A stretch of 64,000 bases of DNA from Faucicola sp902506215 (GTDB taxonomy: Bacteria; Pseudomonadota; Gammaproteobacteria; Pseudomonadales; Moraxellaceae): NCBI GenBank assembly GCA_016888885.1, contig CP069437.1, positions 2,294,001 to 2,358,000 of the forward strand. The letters run 5' to 3'. Positions 45,618-54,758 of the stretch are shown here, in pieces. Positions within the stretch are counted from its first letter, which is position 1. Every line of letters starts with the position of its first letter. The notes under the pieces were generated by a model. That model worked only from the letters and a program-made list of their open reading frames with translations, had not been told where the DNA came from and searched no databases. The position numbers were made by a program, and so were the translations under genes.

Positions 45618-46517
45618 TTAAGATGAGGCGTAACTTCCAAATTTCTCCATTAAAAAATCAATGAGCAGCTGTATTTTTTTAGCTTTAACAGGTGTCGGCA
45701 AATAGTATAAATAATTGGCAGGAAAGGTTATCCAATGTTCTTCAAGCACGGGTATCAACGCTGAATTAGTTGCTAAAGGTTCAAAGATTCGCCCTATGCC
45801 CACTCCTTGCAAAGTGGCATCCAATACTTGTTCAGAGTCATTAAAAATCAGCGTGTTTTCAATGGGTTGTAGTTTATTTTCCCCATTTATCTGCAAAAAT
45901 AAGGGCTCGATTCGATTACTACTCATAAAACGAAAGCCAATCATCCGATGATGTTGTAAATCATCTAAGGTCTTTGGTATGCCGTATTTGCTTGCATAGT
46001 CTAAAGAAATATACAGCCCTTGCCGAAACGCAGGATAAATGGGCTTAGCCACCACGTTGTCAGTCAAGTTATTACCAAATCTTACCCCCAAATCAAACCC
46101 TGCTTCTATCAAATCTACACTCGCATTATTAATAGAGAACTCTAAAATTATCTTTGGATAACGCGCACAAAATTCTGCATAAAAAGGTTTAAATATCAGC
46201 TCGAAATGTAGCTGTGATAGGGTAATTCGTACAAGACCACTTGGTTGATGGTACTGATCGCCAATATGTTGCCAAGTGTTTTGTAACCTAGAAATCGGTT
46301 CTCGGGTTTGGCTATAAAGTTGTTCGCCAGCGTCGGTTAATTGTAGTTTACGTGTTGTGCGAACGAATAAGGCAATACCAACATTACGCTCCAATGTCTT
46401 AAGCGCCTTGCTTACCGATGGTACGGTGATACCTAGCTTTTTAGCCGCATTGGTAATCGATTTTTCTTGAACAATACTATGAAAAATCAGTAATTGCCCA
46501 AAGTCAGATTGATTCAT
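45618..46517 (-). CDS. LysR-family transcriptional regulator
   Basis: A 299-residue LysR-type regulator of the CrgA/AaeR-like branch: short N-terminus, helix-turn-helix KSITNAAKKLGITVPSVSKAL with KTLERNVGIALFVRTTRKLQLTDAG, then a substrate-binding domain starting near GLVRITLSQLHFELIF. It is divergent from an NAD(P)-binding oxidoreductase gene, with 119 bp between starts, and most likely regulates it. The inducer is unknown. Confidence 0.87.
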   Translation of the reverse strand: MNQSDFGQLLIFHSIVQEKSITNAAKKLGITVPSVSKALKTLERNVGIALFVRTTRKLQLTDAGEQLYSQTREPISRLQNTWQHIGDQYHQPSGLVRITLSQLHFELIFKPFYAEFCARYPKIILEFSINNASVDLIEAGFDLGVRFGNNLTDNVVAKPIYPAFRQGLYISLDYASKYGIPKTLDDLQHHRMIGFRFMSSNRIEPLFLQINGENKLQPIENTLIFNDSEQVLDATLQGVGIGRIFEPLATNSALIPVLEEHWITFPANYLYYLPTPVKAKKIQLLIDFLMEKFGSYASS

Positions 46518-46636
46518 GATAAGTTCTCTATTATTGCCTTTTAGCTAATAATATTTTAGCTTATTATAGACTAATCGTTTGTAAATAAGCGTTTTATAAT
46601 AACTTTATCTTAACTCAGTCAAATAAAGGAACAAAA

Positions 46637-47302
46637 ATGAACCCACAAAAAATTGCCGTCATCGGAGCCACAGGGTATGTTGGGAAAGCGGTGGTCAAAG
46701 AACTAGCACAACGTGGACATCAAGTTACTGCGTTTGCCCGCCATATTGATAAAGTCGAACCCCAAGACAATGTCACCGCTGTACAAGCTGACGTGATGAG
46801 TGCGGATTTTCCAAAAAAATTACAAGGGTTTGATGCCGTTGTGAGCGCATATAACCCCGGATGGACTAACCCCAATATTGGTGAAGAATTTACACAAGGT
46901 TCTCAGGCGATTATTGAAGGTGGTAAACAGGCAAATGTACCTTATCTGCTGATTATCGGTGGTGCTGGTAGTTTGTATGTCGCTGACAATAAACAGTTGA
47001 TTGATACACCAGATTTCCCTAAAGAAATCTTTGACGGCGCCAATGCAGCGCGCCATTTAATCAAAGCGTTAACAGACCGTCGTGATGTGAATTGGGCGTT
47101 TATTTCTCCGCCTGCCATGCTTGGTGTAACCGCTGGTTATAGTGAAGAGCGTACAGGAGAGTATCGTTTAGGTGACAATCACCTGTTGATGAACGGCGAT
47201 ATACCTGCAGGTATCAGCGTGGCGGATTTAGCGATTGCGATTGCCGATGATTTAGAAAATAAAGCCCATCTGCATCAGCATTTTACAGCGGCTTCTATTT
47301 GA
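46637..47302 (+). CDS. NAD(P)-binding (atypical SDR / NmrA-like) protein
   Basis: A 221-residue Rossmann-fold protein. The nucleotide-binding loop is IAVIGATGYVGKAVVKEL at the N-terminus. It has no classical Tyr-x-x-x-Lys pair, so it belongs to the atypical SDR group (YwnB or NmrA-like), whose members act as quinone or redox sensors or reductases. AAAGGAACAAAA precedes the ATG. It is divergent from a LysR gene and followed by a terminator, so it is a single-gene unit. The substrate is unknown. Confidence 0.82.
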   Translation: MNPQKIAVIGATGYVGKAVVKELAQRGHQVTAFARHIDKVEPQDNVTAVQADVMSADFPKKLQGFDAVVSAYNPGWTNPNIGEEFTQGSQAIIEGGKQANVPYLLIIGGAGSLYVADNKQLIDTPDFPKEIFDGANAARHLIKALTDRRDVNWAFISPPAMLGVTAGYSEERTGEYRLGDNHLLMNGDIPAGISVADLAIAIADDLENKAHLHQHFTAASI

Positions 47303-47345
47303 ATGTAACCGACTGACTGAATTTAACTAAATGACTCACAAGGGC

Positions 47346-47370
47346 AAGGCTGCTATTGTTATGCAGCCTT
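47346..47370 (+). terminator. Hairpin after the NAD(P)-binding protein gene
   Basis: AAGGCTGC and GCAGCCTT pair perfectly around TATTGTTAT. Only a short T-rich tail (GTTGCTTG) follows. The remaining DNA to 47759 shows no gene or clear element. Confidence 0.6.
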
Positions 47371-47759
47371 GTTGCTTGCAAAAATTTGTTTATAATCTTT
47401 TCAATCATAACCCAGTGAAAGCCAACTTTACAAACTGCAAGCGGCTATGAGTTGAAACTGAATGATACCAAACACCCTTCAATCCTATCTTTAAGCGTGC
47501 CAAATTTGCTGCGCATTAAACGAACCCTTTTAATTAGCCCATAACTACTTAACTAGATTGCGTTTAGGTGACTAAGCTAAGTGATTAAGCTAATAAGTAC
47601 ATAAGTCTACTGTACTGGTCAGCAAGTTGCTTTATCGGGTCTGCTTGATTAAAGATTGCGCCTTTTTTTCTACGGATAACAGCAGTTAATCTATTCACAC
47701 TTCCCTTATATATCCGCAAGCTAAAGTATCCGCATTGTAGAGCGGTTAGCAGAATCCTC

Positions 47760-47815
47760 TATATTCTTATCAATTATAATTATTAAGCTTTGTTATTATT
47801 CTGTGGAATAATGTC
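47760..47815 (+). promoter_or_regulatory. 56-bp conserved upstream element of ssuA
   Basis: Shares with 51029-51084, over equal length, TATATTC, TATCA, TTAT, TTATTAAG and the terminal TGGAATAATGTC, with variable bases between. It is located about 110 bp upstream of ssuA. A sulfur-limitation activator (CysB or Cbl type, one of which is encoded at 55747) is the likely binder. Confidence 0.6.
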
Positions 47816-47921
47816 GCCATTCGATGATACTTGATAGGGCTTTATAGCATTTCATATCGAAAAAAATGAAAAATTTTGAGGATAAGGACAAATTGTCCTA
47901 AATATTGCATAAGGTATTGTA

Positions 47922-48938
47922 ATGAAAAAAGTTTCTGCTCTACTTATTTCGGGGTTTAGTATTAGCTTGCTATTAGCAGGTTGCCAGCAAAATACCACCA
48001 AATCTGCCAATGCGGCAACCACCAATGAAGCAAAGACCAATGACACTAAGACCGTTGATTCAAAACCACTCGAAGAAGTGCGTATCGGATTACAAAGTTC
48101 AGGGGCGTTGGTGTATTTACGGGAAAGTAAGCTGCTTGAAAAGTCGCTCGAAAAATCCGGCATCAAAGTCAACTGGGTGCAGTTTCAATCGGGACCACCG
48201 ATGCTAGAAGCGCTAAATACCAACAATATTGACTTTGGCACCACAGGGGACACCCCACCTATTTTTGCCCAAGCTGCGGGTAGTAATCTAGTGTATGTTG
48301 CCTATGAAAAACCTTCACCACAATCTGAAGCCGTCATTGTCCCCGCGAGTTCAACCTTAAAGTCTGTGGCTGAATTAAAAGGTAAATCTGTGGCGGTGAC
48401 TAAAGGCTCTAGTGCCAACTATACGTTACTAAAAGCATTGGAACGTGACAAATTGAGTTTTGCTGACATAGATGTCAAGTATTTACAGCCATCTGATGCC
48501 CGTGCTGCCTTTGAATCGGGGAAATTGGATGCTTGGACCGTTTGGGAGCCTTATCTGTCGAGTGCCAAAATTGAGCTAAAAGCGCGAGTTTTGACCGACG
48601 CTACAGGTCTTAAGCCCAATAATACATCGTTTTATTTGGCATCAACGGATTTTGCTCAACAACACCCCGATGTGGTTAAAGACATTGTCAAAGCCATTGA
48701 TGAAGCGGATAAAGCGATTAACGCTGACCCGGTAACTTTTAGCAAAATGATCCAAAAAGTTACCAATCTAAAACCTGACGTGGCGTTAGCCTCGGTGAAA
48801 TCAAGAAATTACGGTGTCAACTATATCACCGATGACATCATTCAAGCCCAGCAGCAAGAAGCTGATACTTTTTATAAAAATAAATTGCTGCCAAAACAAA
48901 TACAGGTAAAAGATATTGTCTGGTATCCACCCAAGTAA
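47922..48938 (+). CDS. ssuA: Aliphatic sulfonate ABC transporter, substrate-binding lipoprotein
   Basis: A 338-residue SsuA/TauA-family binding protein that captures alkanesulfonates in the periplasm. The N-terminal signal MKKVSALLISGFSISLLLAG ends at Cys in LLAGC, a lipobox, so it is membrane-anchored. The ligand-binding blocks include EEVRIGLQSSGALVYL, NNIDFGTTGDTPPIFAQAAG and ESGKLDAWTVWEPYLSSA. It is first in ssuA-ssuC-ssuB. A low-complexity Asn/Thr linker follows the lipid anchor. Substrate range beyond sulfonates is unknown. Confidence 0.9.
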   Translation: MKKVSALLISGFSISLLLAGCQQNTTKSANAATTNEAKTNDTKTVDSKPLEEVRIGLQSSGALVYLRESKLLEKSLEKSGIKVNWVQFQSGPPMLEALNTNNIDFGTTGDTPPIFAQAAGSNLVYVAYEKPSPQSEAVIVPASSTLKSVAELKGKSVAVTKGSSANYTLLKALERDKLSFADIDVKYLQPSDARAAFESGKLDAWTVWEPYLSSAKIELKARVLTDATGLKPNNTSFYLASTDFAQQHPDVVKDIVKAIDEADKAINADPVTFSKMIQKVTNLKPDVALASVKSRNYGVNYITDDIIQAQQQEADTFYKNKLLPKQIQVKDIVWYPPK

Positions 48939-48945
48939 ACCCTAT

Positions 48946-48995
48946 GGCTAGTAAAAACATGGCTAGTAAAAAGCTAGTAAAAAGCTAGTAAAAAA
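48946..48995 (+). repeat. Short tandem repeat GCTAGTAAAAA between ssuA and ssuC
   Basis: Four units of GCTAGTAAAAA with small variants (the first two preceded by ATG) directly after the ssuA stop. It is slippage-prone and might vary in copy number between strains. Confidence 0.7.
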
Positions 48996-49116
48996 GGGTA
49001 GGTAACCTTTACGACGCTAGCTTGAGCTTACTACCTTGAAGTGATACAGGCGACAGTTAAGCTTTTAACAGTCATTAATAAAGTTGCATTGATAAATTTG
49101 CATTGAGAGATTGTTT

Positions 49117-50013
49117 ATGAAAACGTCAAGTTTTGTTGCGGATAATTCAGTGGTAGCGGCATCAAAACCGCTACCGACGAAACCGATAAGGGTGAATGCG
49201 CCAGTCAAGACATTGTCAACCCGCAAGGTTGTTAAAACCCTGTTTGGGCGTACAGGGGGTTGGTGGTTGCCGTTACTCATGTTGGCGGGTTGGCAGCTAG
49301 TAGCAAGTTTTCAACTACTGCCTGAAGCTTACCTTAAAAATATTTCATCACCCAATGCCGTTCTTCAAGCGGGCTATGAACTCATAAAAAGTGGTGAGCT
49401 TTGGCAGCATCTCGGTATTAGTGCGCTGCGAGCGTTTGCTGGGTTGTTGATTGGCGGGTTGTTTGGGTTGGGGTTTGGGCTATTGACCAGCACTTTGCCT
49501 GTATTTCGCACGTTATTGGATACCACCTTTCAAATGCTGAGAAACATTCCACATTTGGCATTAATTCCCCTGGTCATTGTGTGGTTTGGGATTGATGAAG
49601 CGGCAAAGATTTTTTTGGTGGCAGTTGGCACATTTTTTCCGATTTATTTGAATACCTATCATGGCGTGCGTAATGTGGATAAACATCTGGTCGAGATGGC
49701 AAAAAGCTATGATTTAACAGGTTGGGCATTGTTTAAAGAAGTGATTTTACCTGGGGCATTGCCGAGTATTTTGGTGGGGGTGCGTTTTTCATTGGGCATT
49801 ATGTGGCTGACGCTGATTGTCGCGGAAACCATTTCGGCCACCACAGGTATTGGGTATTTAGCCATGCACGCTCGCGAGTTTTTTCAGATTGATATCATTA
49901 TGTTTTCAATCTTGGTTTATGCATTATTAGGATTTTTAGCCGATTTTATTGCCAAAAAGCTTGAGTTTGTTTGGCTCAAATGGCACCCCGCTTACCAACA
50001 AGGAGCACACTAA
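49117..50013 (+). CDS. ssuC: Aliphatic sulfonate ABC transporter, permease
   Basis: A 298-residue inner-membrane permease with about six hydrophobic segments. The cytoplasmic coupling loop is EMAKSYDLTGWALFKEVILPGALPSIL, the EAA motif that contacts SsuB. The SsuC-type segment LIVAETISATTGIGYLAMHAREFF follows. The ATG at 49117 is preferred over a TTG two codons earlier. The N-terminal 45 residues are a basic, non-membrane extension. Its stop overlaps the ssuB start (TAATG), so the two are translationally coupled. Confidence 0.91.
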   Translation: MKTSSFVADNSVVAASKPLPTKPIRVNAPVKTLSTRKVVKTLFGRTGGWWLPLLMLAGWQLVASFQLLPEAYLKNISSPNAVLQAGYELIKSGELWQHLGISALRAFAGLLIGGLFGLGFGLLTSTLPVFRTLLDTTFQMLRNIPHLALIPLVIVWFGIDEAAKIFLVAVGTFFPIYLNTYHGVRNVDKHLVEMAKSYDLTGWALFKEVILPGALPSILVGVRFSLGIMWLTLIVAETISATTGIGYLAMHAREFFQIDIIMFSILVYALLGFLADFIAKKLEFVWLKWHPAYQQGAH

Positions 50014-50792
50014 TGTCAACGCCATTGTCAGCGCCATTCAGAACGTCATTAACAACCTCAGCAGGATTGGCTTTAAGCTTAACCAATGTGGTCAAAAAAT
50101 TTGACAATCGAGAAGTCATTAAAAACCTAGATTTGCACATTCAAAGTGGGGATTTTATCGCTATTGTCGGGCACAGTGGCTGTGGCAAATCAACGTTGCT
50201 GCGTTTACTTGCTCAGTTAGAAACGGCGAGTAGTGGGGAGTTGACCGCCATGTCAATTGCCAATCAAGCAATGTCGCCTCAAGCATGGCGACAAGCCACG
50301 CGGCTGATGTTCCAAGATGACCGATTATTACCTTGGAAAACAGTGCTGGAAAATGTGGGGCTTGGGCTAAAAACGCCAGACTGGCAAGTGCAAGCGTTAA
50401 AAGCGTTAGCGGAAGTCGGCTTGGCAGAGCGGGCTGATGATTGGCCATCGGCATTGTCAGGGGGGCAAAAGCAGCGAGTGGCTTTGGCTAGAGCGATTAT
50501 TCATCGTCCACAGCTGTTGCTACTTGATGAGCCATTGGGGGCACTCGATGCATTAACCCGTCTTGATATGCAGCAACTGTTGGTCAAATTATGGCAAGAA
50601 CATCGATTTACGGTGATTTTGGTGACCCATGATGTCAGTGAAGCGGTCATCACGGCTGATAGGGTGATTTTAATTGAACACGGCAAAATTGGACTGGACT
50701 TGCCAATCTTATTGCCCCATCCCCGTAATAACATGACTAAAACTGCGCCACTTGAGCAAATTGTGCTTGATAAGATTTTAGCGGTGCATTGA
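50013..50792 (+). CDS. ssuB: Aliphatic sulfonate ABC transporter, ATPase
   Basis: A 259-residue ABC ATPase. It has Walker A GHSGCGKST (53-61), a Q-loop in LMFQDDRLLPWKTV, the signature LSGGQKQRVALARA, Walker B LLLDEPLGALD and the switch His in VTHDVSEAV. The LLPWKTVLENV motif is typical of the SsuB/TauB group. The start is the ATG overlapping the ssuC stop; a longer in-frame start inside ssuC is unlikely. It is followed by a strong terminator, closing the ssuACB unit. Confidence 0.93.
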   Translation: MSTPLSAPFRTSLTTSAGLALSLTNVVKKFDNREVIKNLDLHIQSGDFIAIVGHSGCGKSTLLRLLAQLETASSGELTAMSIANQAMSPQAWRQATRLMFQDDRLLPWKTVLENVGLGLKTPDWQVQALKALAEVGLAERADDWPSALSGGQKQRVALARAIIHRPQLLLLDEPLGALDALTRLDMQQLLVKLWQEHRFTVILVTHDVSEAVITADRVILIEHGKIGLDLPILLPHPRNNMTKTAPLEQIVLDKILAVH

Positions 50793-50859
50793 GTCTCCCT
50801 ATCGCTCAATGACAAGCCACTGACACCTTTTGGCACTCTTTGGCACCCTTTATTTAGCA

Positions 50860-50891
50860 AAAGCCCATTAAAAAATTAATGGGCTTTTTTA
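50860..50891 (+). terminator. Terminator of ssuACB
   Basis: AAAGCCCATTAA and TTAATGGGCTTT form a 12-bp stem with a short A-rich loop, followed by a T run. A near copy follows the next operon at 52721. Confidence 0.85.
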
Positions 50892-51028
50892 ATGATAAAC
50901 TTAATCGATTTGATTTTTCTGTCTAGGCTAGTCAAAGCTTTGCTCAGCGCTTTTATTGGCGCTAGGTCAGTCAGTAAAAACCACCTAAAAATTATGCGGT
51001 CACAGTAGCGCCTGTTAGTAGAATTTAT

Positions 51029-51084
51029 TATATTCATATCAGTTATGGTTATTAAGTATAATCAATAATTTATGGAATAATGTC
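51029..51084 (+). promoter_or_regulatory. 56-bp conserved upstream element of the YeiH-type gene
   Basis: This is the partner of 47760-47815, with the same conserved blocks at the same spacing, ending TGGAATAATGTC, 55 bp before the coding sequence. It suggests co-regulation of this gene with ssuACB. Confidence 0.6.
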
Positions 51085-51138
51085 TTTTTCATTTGATGCA
51101 AGTGTTATATCGATATTGGGAGAAAGGAGCGTGCGGTC

Positions 51139-52437
51139 ATGAAATTTTTAAAAAATGAGGATAATTGGTCGGTTGTGCTGGGACTATTTATTGTGGTGGT
51201 GATTTGCACCTTGTATATATTGCAAATACCTATCACTAACTTAAATGTCAAAATAAAACCTTGGTCAGACGTTAGTGAGCTATTTAACCTAGTTAGCCAT
51301 TCAATCCTAGGACTACTAAGCTTAGCGATTGGTTTTGGGTTATTGCTATTTTTGGGTGCCAAATCAACGCAACCAGACATAGAGTTACCCCCATTTTTAG
51401 CCAAATTTATCTTATTGTTTTTGATGGCGGCGGGCATTTTGATTTTAAGCAGTAATAAAGTCGTCAAAGCATGGCAACTAGAAAGTCCTTTAGTAGCCTT
51501 GTTCATAGGTCTGTTACTTGGCAATTTTACCTCAATTGCTGATAAATTAAAGGAAGTGCTGAGAACCGAATACTATGTCAAAATTGGTATTATTTTAATG
51601 GGGGCGACCTTACCCTTCACTACGATTTTAAAAGCGGGTCCGCCCGCCATTGTGCAAGCCTTAATTGTTTCGGTTGTGACTTTCTCTACCATTTATTTCG
51701 TAGCAACAAAAGTGTTCAAGCTTGATAACCGATTTGCAGCGACCCTTGGGGCAGGTGGCTCGGTGTGTGGGGTGTCAGCGTCGATTGCCATTGGCGGTGC
51801 CTGTAGAGCCAAGCATGAGCATGTGGCGGCGTCAATTTCGTTGGTGATTGTGTGGGCGGTAATTATGATTTTTGCGCTGCCATTTGCTTGTAAGTTGTTG
51901 GATTTGCCACCTGCGATTGCTGGTGCCTGGATTGGAACGTCTGAATTTGCAGACGCTGCTGGCTTTGCGGCGGTTGAAGCGATTGGTAATGAGTCTGCTA
52001 CCCAAGCTTTTACATTAATGAAAGTGGTAGGCCGAGATATGTTTGTTGGATTATGGGCATTTTTGGCAGCTTATTTATCGGTCACTGTCTGGGAGCGTGC
52101 TTCAACGAACGAGCGAATTGATAAATCAGAGATTTGGCGTCGATTTCCTAAATTTATTATCGGTTTTTTTATTGCCTCAATCATCACGACCTTATTTGTA
52201 CTGATTGCACCCAACGCTGAGGCCTTTAATAAACAAGCATTAGGTCTTATCAAAGACTATCGCGGTTGGTTTTTTACCTTAACGTTTTTATCCATTGGTA
52301 TGACAACGCGATTTAAAGCATTGGCAAGCGTGGGCATTAAACCTGTACTTGCGTTTACAGCGGGTGTTTTGGTCAATCTACCGCTGGGCTATTGGCTCTC
52401 TAATCATGTGTTTGCAAACTATTGGATAAATTTATGA
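51139..52437 (+). CDS. yeiH: YeiH-family putative sulfate/sulfite exporter
   Basis: A 432-residue polytopic membrane protein with about ten hydrophobic segments. The family signature GAGGSVCGVSASIAIGGACRA is at the centre, with GIILMGATLPFTTILKAGPPAI before it and SEFADAAGFAAVEAIG after. Members are annotated as putative sulfate exporters and often lie near sulfonate or taurine genes, where they may remove sulfite released by desulfonation. Here it sits between ssuACB and the monooxygenase genes and shares an upstream element with ssuA, which supports that role. The transported ion is not proven for the family. Confidence 0.85.
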   Translation: MKFLKNEDNWSVVLGLFIVVVICTLYILQIPITNLNVKIKPWSDVSELFNLVSHSILGLLSLAIGFGLLLFLGAKSTQPDIELPPFLAKFILLFLMAAGILILSSNKVVKAWQLESPLVALFIGLLLGNFTSIADKLKEVLRTEYYVKIGIILMGATLPFTTILKAGPPAIVQALIVSVVTFSTIYFVATKVFKLDNRFAATLGAGGSVCGVSASIAIGGACRAKHEHVAASISLVIVWAVIMIFALPFACKLLDLPPAIAGAWIGTSEFADAAGFAAVEAIGNESATQAFTLMKVVGRDMFVGLWAFLAAYLSVTVWERASTNERIDKSEIWRRFPKFIIGFFIASIITTLFVLIAPNAEAFNKQALGLIKDYRGWFFTLTFLSIGMTTRFKALASVGIKPVLAFTAGVLVNLPLGYWLSNHVFANYWINL

Positions 52438-52631
52438 TTACCCAATCAACCACTATCAAAAGTCAAATCCCATTGCCAAAGACGGTGTTAGCGCAATTTG
52501 GCTTTAGCAATCATTGCTCCCAAGCTGTCTTTGATACGTGGGAGTTAAAAAAAGCCCTCAAAGCAGCGGGTATTGATGAAAATCAATATCAGCTGACAGT
52601 AAATTATAGCCGACAGTGGGGATATTTTTGA
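52434..52631 (+). CDS. Small hypothetical protein overlapping the YeiH-type gene
   Basis: A 65-residue protein starting at the ATG that overlaps the previous stop (TTATGA), beginning MITQSTTIKSQIPLPKTVLA. No signal peptide or membrane segment is visible, and no family is recognised. The coupled start and the terminator 90 bp downstream suggest it is a real last gene of the unit. Its context suggests a link to sulfur metabolism, but no function can be named. Confidence 0.55.
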   Translation: MITQSTTIKSQIPLPKTVLAQFGFSNHCSQAVFDTWELKKALKAAGIDENQYQLTVNYSRQWGYF

Positions 52632-52720
52632 TGGTTTGAAAAAACTTATGGCGATAAATTAGCTTTGTTATTGGTTAGAAATTTATCTAACAATTTACCT
52701 GTTGGTCTAAGCCCTGATAT

Positions 52721-52751
52721 AAGCCCATTAAAAAGTTAATGGGCTTTTTTT
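52721..52751 (+). terminator. Terminator after the YeiH unit
   Basis: AAGCCCATTAA and TTAATGGGCTT form a perfect stem around AAAG, followed by seven T residues. Confidence 0.85.
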
Positions 52752-52907
52752 ATGTTCACCCAATCAATCAAATGACATGCTGTTCATCACATTTCTTGCT
52801 ATAGATAGCAAAATATCTTGGTTATCTTTGCAAAAAAAAATCTTTACCATGATGCCTTATTCAAGCATTTAGCGGTAAGGAATTAGCATGACGGATTTTA
52901 ATCAGCC

Positions 52908-53348
52908 ATGGTGCCAAATGACCCTGTTAATCAAGGGCGAGCGCTACTACTGCTGCAACAGGCAAAATTAATTGGGCTAAAAGACCCAAATAATTTTCTG
53001 TCTAACTTAAGCGATATCAGCAGCAATCCAAAACAATTGCAGTTTGTTGAAGTCGAAGGGCCGCAGACCGCACGAGCGGTTGATGATGCTGATTTGGTGT
53101 TTAGCTATCCGCATTATTTGCGCTTAGCCAAAACCATTGACCCCAATCAAGCTTTAGTCTTTGATGATACCACTAACAACCGCTATGCGATTTTATTTGT
53201 CACCCGTGATGATTTTGCCCAAAAAAATCCTGAGCGAGCCGAACAGCTGAAAAAATTTATTCACATTTATCAAACTTCCCCTAACGTAAAACACGTGCTA
53301 AATAAAGAAATCGGGGAAAAACTTTGGTTTTTAGGTTGGACCTCGTAA
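52908..53348 (+). pseudogene. metQ/nlpA fragment (methionine-binding lipoprotein, C-terminal half)
   Basis: 146 codons that match the C-terminal half of MetQ/NlpA lipoproteins: VPNDPVNQGRALLLLQQAKLIGL is the central strand-helix of the family, then FVEVEGPQTARAVDDADLVF and a C-terminal helix. The N-terminal signal, lipobox and first lobe are missing. The preceding bases carry a different short frame (ATG at 52888), so the gene start was deleted. The ATG at 52908 is just the first in-frame Met. A folded, exported protein is not expected. Confidence 0.8.
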
Positions 53349-53392
53349 TGCGTTAACAAGTTTTAGCCATAACAATTAGCAAGGATCATGCT

Positions 53393-54271
53393 ATGCAATC
53401 ATTTACTCATATTACCCAAGATGACAGTCATTCATCACCTTCTTATATCCGAATCGACAATGTTAATAAGTTTTATCAAGGACAGGCGCAAGCGATTCAT
53501 GCACTAAAAGATATCTCGCTTGAGGTGCCAACAGGCAAAATTCTGGGTATTATCGGTAAAAGCGGGGCAGGTAAATCATCTTTATTACGCATTATCAACG
53601 GCTTGGAGTCGATTAGTGATGGTCATGTTTATATCGATGATAACAATGTGGCAGCACTTAGCCAAGCACAGCTACGACAGCTGCGACAAGGTATTGGTAT
53701 GATTTTTCAGCATTTTAATCTGCTGTCGAGTAAAACGGTACAAGACAACGTCGCCTTGCCATTAAAAGTCGCCAAAGTAAGTCAGGCTGATATCAATAAA
53801 CGTGTGGCGCAAGTGCTAGAGATGGTGGGGCTCAGTGATAAAGCATTGATGTATCCTTCTCAGTTATCAGGCGGTCAAAAACAGCGGGTGGGCATTGCGC
53901 GGGCGCTCGTGAATGAACCCAAAATGTTATTGTGTGATGAAGCCACGTCAGCACTAGACCCAGAAAGTACCCAGTTGATTTTGCAGTTACTCAAGCAAAT
54001 TAATAAAAAACTCGGCATTACCATTGTGCTCATTACCCATGAAATGCAAGTCATTCGAGATATTTGTGACCAAGTGATTGTCATTAACCAGGGGCAAATC
54101 GTTGAAACAGGACCGGTGTGGAAGGTATTTGCCTCACCCATGCACACCATGACCCAAGAGTTACTAGGCTATAACCAGTCATCCATTGATTTGGGTGAGG
54201 ATAAACTCACCGAAAAACACAATGCCACTCATACAGCAGCGCCCCCTTTTTTGCCCGAATTGCCGAAGTGA
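53393..54271 (+). pseudogene. metN: metN-like ABC ATPase, 3' end replaced after a deletion
   Basis: The ATPase core is complete: GKSGAGKSSLL (Walker A), FQHFNLLSSKTVQDNVALPL, LSGGQKQRVGIARAL (signature), MLLCDEATSALDPES (Walker B) and ITHEMQVI. It matches MetN of the methionine importer up to about residue 265. The C-terminal NIL regulatory domain is absent; instead the frame crosses into the 5'-truncated metI and ends 12 codons later in the wrong frame. A deletion of the metN 3' end and the metI 5' half explains this. The ATPase could fold, but it lacks an intact permease and binding protein here. Confidence 0.8.
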
Positions 54272-54600
54272 GTCTGCGCGAAGTTGACCCAGGGCTCATA
54301 GAAACGGCACAAGCGATTGGCTGTAACCGTACACAGATTATTCGGTATGTCTTATTGCCCGATGCATTGCCTGGCATTATTGCAGGGTTTACCGTGACGC
54401 TTGTTACCATGATTAATTCGTCTGCCATTGATGGGGCAATTGGAGCGGGTGGTTTGGGCGATATCGCCTATCGTTACGGCTATCAGCGCTTTGATGTGCA
54501 AATGATGGTATCAGTGATTGTGGTTTTGGTGGCATTGGTCATGTTGGTGCAAGCCACAGGCGATAGTCTGGCTCAATGGGTCGATAAACGCCAATTGTAG
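54241..54600 (+). pseudogene. metI: metI fragment (methionine permease, C-terminal half)
   Basis: In a frame different from metN, the sequence reads APFFARIAEVSLREVDPGLI then ETAQAIGCNRTQIIRYVLLP, the EAA coupling region of MetI, followed by the last membrane segments up to VDKRQL. The N-terminal half with the first membrane helices is missing. A GTG at 54268 is the only in-frame start and is unlikely to be used. It belongs to the same relic as the metQ and metN pieces. Confidence 0.82.
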
Positions 54601-54758
54601 CTCTGTAGGTTTGCCACTCTGATATGGCAAATTTGATATAGCAAAAAATCAGCTAAATAATGCAGATATTGTTGTTTCACAAGCGGCTTAATTTTTCGTT
54701 TAATAGGGTTATCGACATGTCATCGATTTATCTGATTAAACTAAATTAAGGGACAAAG

